The translations under genes and the position numbers were made by a program. From the NCBI GenBank assembly GCA_035532755.1, contig DATKQI010000349.1:1-6756 (forward strand): a stretch of 6,756 bases of DNA. Direction: 5' to 3'. Of this stretch, positions 1 to 5,893 are shown piece by piece (within the stretch, counting starts at the first letter, position 1; each line of letters begins with the position of its first letter). The notes below the pieces were generated by a model that ran no database searches, was not told the origin of the DNA, and worked only from the letters and a program-made list of their open reading frames with translations. The DNA is from DATKQI01 sp035532755 (GTDB taxonomy: Bacteria > Pseudomonadota > Alphaproteobacteria > Acetobacterales > Acetobacteraceae).

Positions 1-1
1 A

Positions 2-1633
2 TCAGCCAGAGCCTTTCGCCTGCCCCCGAAGGACGAATTTCTGGATCTTGCCGGTGGAGGTCTTCGGCAGCGGCCCGAACACCACCGCCCGTGGCGCCTT
101 GAAATGCGCGAGATGGGCGCGGCAGAAGGCGATCACCTCCGCCTCGGTCGCCGCCGTGCCGGGCTTGAGCGTGATGAAGGCGCAGGGAGTCTCGCCCCAA
201 ATCGGGTCGGGCTTCGCCACCACCGCCGCCTCCAGCACCGCCGGGTGGCGGTACAGCACGCTCTCGATCTCGATGGTGGAGATGTTCTCGCCACCCGAGA
301 TGATGATGTCCTTCGCCCGGTCCTTCAGCTCGATGTAGCCGTCCGGATGCAGCACGCCGAGATCGCCGGTATGGAACCAGCCGCCGGCGAAGGCGGCATC
401 CGTCGCGGCCGGGTTCTTCAGGTAGCCCTTCATCACGATGTTGCCGCGCATGAACACCTCCCCGATGGTCGCCGCGTCCGCCGGCACCGGGGCGAGCGTC
501 GCGGGGTCCGCCACCATCAGGCCGTCCAGCACCGGGTAGCGCACGCCCTGGCGGGATTTCAGCGCCGCCCGCTCCGCCACCGGTAGCGCATCCCAGTCCG
601 CATGCCAGTCGCACACCACGGCGGGACCGTACACCTCGGTCAGCCCGTACACGTGGGTGATATGGAAGCCCATCCGCTCCATCCCCTCGATCACCGCCGC
701 CGGCGGCGGGGCGGCAGCGGTCATCATCTCGATGGTTCGGCCGAAGCCTTCCGTCCTCTCCGGCGCGTTCAGCAGCATGGTCATGATGATCGGCGCCCCG
801 CACAGATGGGTCACCCCTTCCCGCCCGATCGCATCGAGGATGGAAGCCGCATCCGCCCGACGCAGGCAGACATGGGTGCCGGCGAGTGCGGTGACGGTCC
901 AGGGAAAGCACCAGCCGTTGCAGTGGAACATCGGCAGCGTCCACAGATACGCCGGCCGGCCGGCGAGCCCCCAGGCCATGATGTTGCCCACCGCGTTCAG
1001 CCACGCGCCGCGATGGTGATAGACCACGCCCTTCGGCTCCCCGGTGGTGCCGGAGGTGTAGCTGAGCGAGATCGCATCCCACTCGTCCGCCACCGGCAGG
1101 CCGGCGAAATCCGGATCGCCGGTTTCCAGGAACGCCTCGTAGCCCATAGTCCCGATCGCGGCACCACCCGGCCCCTCGGCATCCTGGATGTCGATCACCA
1201 GCGGGGCCGGCCCATCCATCAGCGCCAGCGCGACCCCGATCTGCGCGGCGAACTCGCTGTCCACCAGCACCACCCGCGCCGCGCCATGGCCGAGCATGTA
1301 GGCAAGGCTCGCCGGATCGAGCCGGATGTTCAGCGCGTTCAGCACCGCGCCCGCCATCGGCACGCCGAAATGCGCCTCCAGCATCTCCGGGATGTTCGGG
1401 GCCATGATCGCGACCGTGTCCTTCGGCCGCACGCCATGGGCGATCAGCGCCGAGGCAAGGCGCCGGCAGCGCCGCGCGGTCTGCGCCCAGGTGTACCGGC
1501 GCGCCCCGTGCGCCACGGCGAGCCGGTCCGGGTGGGTGGCGGCGGTACGGTTGAGGAAATCGACCGGGGTGAGCGGCGTGTGGTTGGCGCCGACGCGGTC
1601 GAGATGCCGATCATAGGGCGAGGCGTCGCTCAT
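2..1633 (-). CDS. AMP-forming acyl-CoA synthetase (fatty-acid/carboxylate CoA ligase)
   Basis: Activates a carboxylic acid with ATP to an acyl-adenylate and then to acyl-CoA. The 543 residues fit the ANL superfamily. Motifs: A3 P-loop YTSGTTGEPKG (192-202), LPMFHCNGWCFPW (233-245), VYGLTEVYGP (328-337), HTGDLG (421-426), DRAKDIIISGGEN (438-450, hinge region) and PKTSTGK (523-529) with the adenylation Lys529. The HCNGWCFPW wording points to the subgroup that holds Thermus long-chain FACS, plant AAE proteins and DmdB-like methylmercaptopropionate ligases, so short- to medium-chain or branched acids are possible and the substrate is unassigned. The ATG at 1633 fits the usual N-terminus and has a weak AGG seven bases upstream. 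The frame continues to a TTG at 1693, but that would run through the hairpin and add atypical residues. The stop is at bases 2-4, so the gene is complete. It could support fatty-acid breakdown together with the thioesterase as a counterbalance. Confidence 0.95.
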   Translation of the reverse strand: MSDASPYDRHLDRVGANHTPLTPVDFLNRTAATHPDRLAVAHGARRYTWAQTARRCRRLASALIAHGVRPKDTVAIMAPNIPEMLEAHFGVPMAGAVLNALNIRLDPASLAYMLGHGAARVVLVDSEFAAQIGVALALMDGPAPLVIDIQDAEGPGGAAIGTMGYEAFLETGDPDFAGLPVADEWDAISLSYTSGTTGEPKGVVYHHRGAWLNAVGNIMAWGLAGRPAYLWTLPMFHCNGWCFPWTVTALAGTHVCLRRADAASILDAIGREGVTHLCGAPIIMTMLLNAPERTEGFGRTIEMMTAAAPPPAAVIEGMERMGFHITHVYGLTEVYGPAVVCDWHADWDALPVAERAALKSRQGVRYPVLDGLMVADPATLAPVPADAATIGEVFMRGNIVMKGYLKNPAATDAAFAGGWFHTGDLGVLHPDGYIELKDRAKDIIISGGENISTIEIESVLYRHPAVLEAAVVAKPDPIWGETPCAFITLKPGTAATEAEVIAFCRAHLAHFKAPRAVVFGPLPKTSTGKIQKFVLRGQAKGSG

Positions 1634-1654
1634 CGTGGGGCCTGTGCGGGATGC

Positions 1655-1683
1655 GGACCGGCGGATGATCCACCCGCCGGCCC
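1655..1683 (-). other. Intercistronic RNA hairpin before the acyl-CoA synthetase
   Basis: In the 79-bp gap between thioesterase and synthetase, the minus-strand transcript can form a 13-bp stem (arms 1671-1683 and 1655-1667) closed by a GAU loop. Two of the pairs are G-U; on the plus strand these become A-C mismatches, so the fold suits RNA made from the minus strand. No U-tract follows, so it is not a standard intrinsic terminator. It ends 21 bases before the synthetase ATG. It could be a processing or stability element, or a brake on read-through. Confidence 0.5.
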
Positions 1684-1712
1684 CGTGCAACAAGCGCCCG
1701 TCAGATTTCCAT

Positions 1713-2135
1713 TCAGATCTGGATGGGATGCGGCCGGCCGGCGCCGTCGATCGCGACGAAGGTGAACAGCGCCTTCGTCACCTGCATCATCGCCTCGCTC
1801 TCGCGCGGCCGGCGCCACGCCTCCACGGCGATCTTCATCGAGCTGCGCCCGACCGAGATCACGGTGGCGTAGAAGCTCACCTCGTCCCCCACATGCACCG
1901 GCGAGAGGAACGCCATGCCGTCCACCGCGGCGGTCACGCAGCGGCTCTGCGCCCGGCGCTGGGCGAGGTTGCCGCCGGCGAGGTCCATCTGCGCCATCAG
2001 CCAACCGCCGAAGATGTCGCCCGACGGGTTGGTGTCCGCCGGCATGGCGATGGAGCGGATCATCGGCATCCCCTCCGGCGGCGGCAGGCCGTCGGGCGGG
2101 AACGCTCCGCCGGAGGTCATCGGGCGCGTGTCCAT
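1713..2135 (-). CDS. Acyl-CoA thioesterase, YciA-type hotdog protein
   Basis: Predicted to hydrolyse acyl-CoA thioesters to free acid and CoA in the cytoplasm. The single hotdog domain has the family core: IAMPADTNPSGDIFGGWLM (about 29-47) with the catalytic-type Asp40 at the start of the central helix, AQMDLAGG, then VDGMAFLSPVHVGDEVSFYA (71-90) and the strands VGRSSMKIAVEAWRR. YciA-like enzymes are usually broad in substrate and often hexameric; the preferred chain length cannot be read here. The ATG at 2135 gives 140 residues and lies 7 bp after the trxA stop, but no good ribosome site precedes it. A second ATG at 2063 (codon 25) has GGAGG at an eight-base spacing and still keeps the whole core, leaving 116 residues. 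The first 24 residues are proline-rich and poorly conserved in type, so the start is uncertain. The acyl-CoA synthetase downstream catalyses the opposite change. Confidence 0.92.
   Translation of the reverse strand: MDTRPMTSGGAFPPDGLPPPEGMPMIRSIAMPADTNPSGDIFGGWLMAQMDLAGGNLAQRRAQSRCVTAAVDGMAFLSPVHVGDEVSFYATVISVGRSSMKIAVEAWRRPRESEAMMQVTKALFTFVAIDGAGRPHPIQI
2072..2076 (-). promoter_or_regulatory. SD-like site favouring an internal thioesterase start
   Basis: GGAGG on the minus strand lies eight bases before the in-frame ATG at 2063. The upstream ATG at 2135 lacks a comparable site, so translation of the thioesterase may begin here, or at both starts. GC-rich Pro-Glu-Gly codons could give the same match by chance. 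Confidence 0.35.
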
Positions 2136-2142
2136 CCCAGGG

Positions 2143-2469
2143 CTAAAGGCTGCGGTCGATCCACGCCTTCAACTGGCTCTTGGGCGCCGCGCCAACCTGC
2201 GTCGCGGCCGGCTTGCCGTCCTTGAACAGGATCAGCGTGGGGATGCCGCGCACCGCATAGTTGTTCGGCGTCATCGGGTTCTCGTCGATGTTCACCTTGG
2301 CGATGGTGAGCTTGCCGGCATACTCGGCGCCGAGCTCTTCGAGCGCCGGCCCGATCACCTTGCACGGGCCGCACCATTCCGCCCAGAAATCGACGAGCAC
2401 GGGCCCGGGAGCCTCCAGCACGTCGGCGGAGAAGGTGGAGTCGGAGACGGGTTTGGTATGGGCGCTCAT
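2143..2469 (-). CDS. trxA: Thioredoxin 1
   Basis: A small cytoplasmic thiol-disulfide reductase that passes electrons from thioredoxin reductase to ribonucleotide reductase and other proteins. The 108-residue length is typical. It has the single thioredoxin fold with LVDFWAEWCGPCK carrying the active site (Cys33-Gly-Pro-Cys36), the buried Asp27, KVNIDENP in the middle strand, the cis-proline loop GIPTL (Pro77) and a C-terminal VGAAPKSQLKAWI helix. There is no signal peptide. The ATG at 2469 has GAGG five bases upstream. It lies 52 bp after addA; that gap shows no clear terminator or promoter. The addA-trxA neighbourhood is common in alphaproteobacteria, so co-transcription with the repair genes is likely. 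Nothing odd is seen in the protein. Confidence 0.97.
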   Translation of the reverse strand: MSAHTKPVSDSTFSADVLEAPGPVLVDFWAEWCGPCKVIGPALEELGAEYAGKLTIAKVNIDENPMTPNNYAVRGIPTLILFKDGKPAATQVGAAPKSQLKAWIDRSL

Positions 2470-2474
2470 GGCAT

Positions 2475-2478
2475 CCTC
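2475..2478 (-). promoter_or_regulatory. Ribosome binding site of trxA
   Basis: GAGG on the minus strand, five bases before the trxA ATG, is the only purine-rich anti-SD match in the 52-bp addA-trxA gap. It supports the start at 2469. Confidence 0.6.
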
Positions 2479-2521
2479 ACGGAAACGGTTGGCAGTTCAG
2501 ATGGTCCAGCCGGGAACGGGA

Positions 2522-5500
2522 TCAAGCGCGCGGCACGTGCGCGCCGGGTGCATGGGAATCGAGCAGGCTCTCCGGCAGGATCGACACTCGCGCCACCTGT
2601 GTCCAGACCAATGCGCAGATCACGGCGCGGCCGGGAAATACGCCTTGCAGCACCGCGCGATACGCCGCCATCTGCCGCAGGTACAGCACCGGCGTTTCCG
2701 CCACATCCGCCGGCGGGTTCCGGTTGGTCTTGAAATCCACGGCCAGGATGCGATCCGGCAACACCGCCAGCCGATCGACGAGCCCCGCCACCACCGCCTG
2801 CCCGACGAGGCCGGTGAGCGGCACCTCCGCGCGCGAGAGCGGGCCGAACAGCGGCGCGAGATCAGGATGGCCGATCACCGCCATCACCTCCCCGGCCAGG
2901 GCATCGGCGTCCGGTTCCGACAGCCCGTTCCCCGGCTGGCCCAGGAAGGCGCGCGCCGCCGCCGCCCGCTCGCCCGCCGGCCGCACCGGCAGATGCTGCA
3001 GCAGGCTGTGCACCAGCTGGCCGCGCCGGAAGCGCGCGCCCGCGGCGTCGCGCAGGGCGAGCGGCGAGGCCGCCTGCGGCACCGGCGCCAGATCGGCATT
3101 CTCCGGCCGGCTGGGGGCCAGCGGCAGCGGCCGGAACGGCTCCGGCGGCGGCGGGGCGGGAACCCAGCCCGGCGCGGCGCCGGCCCAGCCGGGCAAGGGC
3201 AGCGGTTCGGCCTGATCCGCCGCCACGCGAGGGCGCTCCGGCGGAGCGGTCTGCGCGGCCTCCAGAACCGCGTGCTCGCCCGGCCAGGGATCGGTGATGG
3301 CGGCAAAGGCCGCGCGTTCGGGGCCAAGGCGGGCGAAGCCGCGTTCGACCAGCTTGTACCAGCTTCCGTCCGGCACACCCCGGCCGGTCTCCCAGCCGCA
3401 GACCAGCAGCCGATCCTCCGCCCGCGTCAGCGCGACGTACAGCAGCCGATGGTATTCCTCGATCTGCGCCGTCTTGATCGCCGCGCGCGCGGCATCGACC
3501 GCCGCGCAGCGCAGGGCCGCGCGCGGGCACCACACCGGTACGGCAGCGCCGGTGTCCGGGTCCGGCAGCCAGAGCAGGCCGGACGGGTCCTGCGGCAAGG
3601 CGGTGGTGTCGGGCAGGATCACCAGCGGCGCCTGCAATCCCTTCGCGCCATGCACGGTCATCACCCGCACCGCGTTGCCCGCCCCCTCCGCCTCGCGCTT
3701 TACCTCGGCGGCGGACTGGCGCAGCCAGTGCAGGAAGCCTTGCAACGAGGGCGGATGCGTCTGCGCATAGGCAAGTGCCGCGTTCAGCATCTCGTCCACC
3801 GGCTCCGCCGCTTCCGGCCCCAGGCGGCGATACAGCCGCGCCCGGCCGCCCATCGGGCCCAGCGCCTCGGCCAGCAGCGCATGGGGGGATGCGAAATCGA
3901 CGCGGGCGAGCAGGGCCGCGAATGTCTCCCATGCCGCCTGCCAGTGCGGATGCTCCGGCGCGCGGGCGCGCAGCGCCTCCCACAGCCGGCCGCGCCGCCC
4001 CGGGGCGAGCGCGAGCAGATCGTCGTCGGAAAAGCCGCCCAGCGGGCTCGTCAGCCAGCAGGCGAAGGCGAGATCATCCTCCGGCAGCAGCAGCGCGTCC
4101 GCCAGCGCCATCAGATCCTGCACCGCCGGCTGCCCGGTCAGCACCAGCCGGTCGAGCCCCGCCACCGGCACGCCGCGCGCCTTCAGTGCCCGCACCAGCG
4201 CGGTGGCGAAAGCGTTGCGGCGGCGCACCAGCACCAGCACATCGCCCGGCGCGAGCGGGCGGCCGCGGCTTTCAAGCGCCACCGTCCCATCCGTCTGCCC
4301 GGCGATCCAGCCCGCCAGCGCCTCGGCCAGGCGCTGCGGCGCGGAGGTGAGGCCCTGGTTCGCATCCGGCACCTCCCAGTCCGGCGCCGCCGGCACCTCC
4401 ACATGCGGCACCAGCGGCCATTGCTCCACCCGCCCCGCCTGCCCTGCCCGATCGGCCTGATGGCGCAGCGGCCGGGCGGGATCGGCCACGCCGGCCGCCG
4501 CATCGGCGTTCGCGAACACCGCATCGGCCAGCGCCAGCACCGGCGCGGTGGAGCGGAACGACACATCGAGCGCGCCGTCGTGCCAGACCTCTCCGGCCGC
4601 GCGCACGCGCCGGGCAAGCTCCGCCCGCCAATGGTCGAACGAGGCGAGGTCCGCCCCCTGGAAGGAATAGATCGACTGCTTGCGATCCCCGACCGCGAAC
4701 ACGGTGCGCCGCGCCTCCCGCGCGCCCTCGCCGGCGAAGAACTCGGCACTCAGCGCGCCGGCGATCTGCCATTGCGCGGGGGCGGTGTCCTGCACCTCGT
4801 CCAGCAGCAGATGGTCAAGCCCGCCATCCAGCTTGAACAGCACCCAGGCCGCCCCCGGCTCGCGCAGCAGCGCCTGCGTGCGGCCGATCAGGTCGGCATA
4901 ATCGAGCAGCCCGGCGCGCTGCTTCTCGGCGGCACGGCTGGCGAGCGCGGGTGCGGCAAGGCGCAGCGCGGCGGCCGAGACCTCGGCGGCGCGCTGCGCG
5001 GCGATCGCCTCGTCGATCGCGGAGAGCCGCGCCTGTTCGGCTTCCAGCACCGGCCACAGATCGGGATCGGCCGAATCGAGCTTCGCGTTGATGAGCTTCG
5101 ACCGGGCGCGCGGCTTGCCCGCGGCAGTGAAGAAGCCGTCGCACCACCGCTGCCAGCCGGCAGCCCGCTCCGGCGCGGGCAGGGCGAGCCAGTCGAGCGC
5201 GGTCGATGCCACAACCTGCACGGCGGGCGAGGCGCGCCGCGCGATCGTCTCCAGGCAGCGGCGCAGTGCCGCCTCGCCCGGCCAGGTCACGACGCGAAGG
5301 GTCGCGGGGTCTTCCACCGGCGCACCCAGCGCGCGGCGCTGCGCGGCGGCCAGAGCGTCGCCATCCAGCACCAGCCGCTCGCGCGCGGCGTCCAGCGCCT
5401 GCACCAGGCGGCCGAACTCCTCCTCCGAAACCAGCCCGGCCAGGGCCGCTACCGCCGCCTGCCCCCCGGCATCGTCGGCCCGCGCCAGCGCCGCCTCCCG

Positions 5501-5893
5501 CGCCTCGCGCAGCGCCAGCAGCGCGTCGGGCTCCGGCTCCAGCGCGAAATGCGGGGACAGTTCCGCCTCCAGCGGGAAGCGGCGCAGCAGGGACTGGCAG
5601 AAGGCATGAATGGTGCCGATGCGCATCCCGCCCGGCAGGTCCAGCACCCGGGCGAACAGCGCCCGGGCGCGCGCCCGCAGCGGCGCATCCGGCGCGATGT
5701 CGAGCACGCGCAGTTCCCCGTCCAGCCCGGCATCCGGCAGCCCCACCCAGCGCCCGAGCCGCTGCTGCAGCCGCAGCAGCCGGTCGGTGAGCAGCTTGGT
5801 CTTGCCCGAACCGGCGGAAGCCGCGACGAAGGCGGAGACGGCGGGATCGGAAGCGGCGCGCTGGGCCGCCTCGGCGCGGGCGCGCGCGGTCAC
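2522..5893 (-). CDS. addA: AddA helicase-nuclease, motif Ia segment missing
   Basis: AddA is the SF1A (UvrD-like) motor and 3'-strand nuclease of AddAB. The GTG start at 5893 overlaps the addB stop (GTGA) and gives 1123 residues. Visible motifs: Walker A SAGSGKT (26-32), GTIHAFCQ (93-100), LLDYADLI (329-336), Walker B LLLDEVQDT (362-370), GDRKQSIYSFQGA (402-414), SFRS (445-448), TVHGAKGLQAP (746-756) and LLYVALTRAEDRLL (817-830). A proline-rich linker (about 880-945) leads to the nuclease, with RGQLVH (957-962), GLVDRL (Asp1040), AVDFKT (Asp1053, Lys1055) and QMAAYR (1074-1079). One thing is wrong: family members have a loop and the motif Ia strand (TFTKAAAAEM-like) between the Walker A helix and the RLQQRLG helix. 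Here TDRLLRL runs directly into QQRLGRW at residues 36-49, so about 27 residues are absent. Walker A to TIHAFC is therefore about 63 residues, against roughly 90 expected. Helicase function is doubtful, while the nuclease appears intact. Identity is certain; the deletion call relies on remembered homologues. Confidence 0.96.
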   Translation of the reverse strand: MTARARAEAAQRAASDPAVSAFVAASAGSGKTKLLTDRLLRLQQRLGRWVGLPDAGLDGELRVLDIAPDAPLRARARALFARVLDLPGGMRIGTIHAFCQSLLRRFPLEAELSPHFALEPEPDALLALREAREAALARADDAGGQAAVAALAGLVSEEEFGRLVQALDAARERLVLDGDALAAAQRRALGAPVEDPATLRVVTWPGEAALRRCLETIARRASPAVQVVASTALDWLALPAPERAAGWQRWCDGFFTAAGKPRARSKLINAKLDSADPDLWPVLEAEQARLSAIDEAIAAQRAAEVSAAALRLAAPALASRAAEKQRAGLLDYADLIGRTQALLREPGAAWVLFKLDGGLDHLLLDEVQDTAPAQWQIAGALSAEFFAGEGAREARRTVFAVGDRKQSIYSFQGADLASFDHWRAELARRVRAAGEVWHDGALDVSFRSTAPVLALADAVFANADAAAGVADPARPLRHQADRAGQAGRVEQWPLVPHVEVPAAPDWEVPDANQGLTSAPQRLAEALAGWIAGQTDGTVALESRGRPLAPGDVLVLVRRRNAFATALVRALKARGVPVAGLDRLVLTGQPAVQDLMALADALLLPEDDLAFACWLTSPLGGFSDDDLLALAPGRRGRLWEALRARAPEHPHWQAAWETFAALLARVDFASPHALLAEALGPMGGRARLYRRLGPEAAEPVDEMLNAALAYAQTHPPSLQGFLHWLRQSAAEVKREAEGAGNAVRVMTVHGAKGLQAPLVILPDTTALPQDPSGLLWLPDPDTGAAVPVWCPRAALRCAAVDAARAAIKTAQIEEYHRLLYVALTRAEDRLLVCGWETGRGVPDGSWYKLVERGFARLGPERAAFAAITDPWPGEHAVLEAAQTAPPERPRVAADQAEPLPLPGWAGAAPGWVPAPPPPEPFRPLPLAPSRPENADLAPVPQAASPLALRDAAGARFRRGQLVHSLLQHLPVRPAGERAAAARAFLGQPGNGLSEPDADALAGEVMAVIGHPDLAPLFGPLSRAEVPLTGLVGQAVVAGLVDRLAVLPDRILAVDFKTNRNPPADVAETPVLYLRQMAAYRAVLQGVFPGRAVICALVWTQVARVSILPESLLDSHAPGAHVPRA
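5756..5782 (-). other. Probable in-frame deletion scar in addA (motif Ia lost)
   Basis: Codons 38-46 of addA read RLLRLQQRL. In homologues as I remember them, RLLRL ends the helix after Walker A, and LRLQQRL starts the helix after motif Ia; the two are separated by a loop and the TFTKAAAAEM strand. Both halves share Arg-Leu codons (CGGCTG), which could have supported slippage or recombination leaving one copy. The reading frame is kept. No motif Ia-like peptide appears in the other minus-strand frames near here, so a frameshift does not explain the loss. Confidence 0.7.
5761..5780. repeat. Perfect inverted repeat at the addA deletion junction
   Basis: GCTGCTGC (5761-5768) and GCAGCAGC (5773-5780) are exact reverse complements around a four-base loop, giving an 8-bp stem inside the addA coding sequence at codons 39-45. 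It lies exactly where the motif Ia segment is missing. It may have been created by the deletion joining two formerly separate arms, or it may be a structure that promoted polymerase slippage or misassembly. Its regulatory relevance is doubtful. Confidence 0.5.

Noticed and set aside
744..756. Motif V of AddA reads KGLQAP rather than the KGLE form of UvrD-like helicases (residue numbers of AddA)
   Set aside because: I recall Gln at this place in many alphaproteobacterial AddA proteins, so it is probably the normal lineage form and not a defect.
951..964. 14-bp GCCGGC-type palindrome in the synthetase gene
   Set aside because: It is explained by Gly-Arg-Pro-Ala coding in a very GC-rich gene, and a similar GGCCGGCC run occurs near 1731-1742.
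1655..1683. Rho-independent terminator after the thioesterase
   Set aside because: The stem is strong but no run of U follows on the minus strand, so it is listed only as a hairpin.
1634..1693. TTG start at 1693 for the acyl-CoA synthetase
   Set aside because: It would add 20 atypical residues and place the start upstream of the hairpin. MSDASPYDRHL at 1633 matches the expected N-terminus length.
5647..5667. Perfect 8-bp inverted repeat CCCGGGCG/CGCCCGGG inside addA
   Set aside because: It encodes a conserved ARALFARVL stretch in which Ala/Arg codons in GC-rich DNA naturally give such palindromes; no regulatory context.
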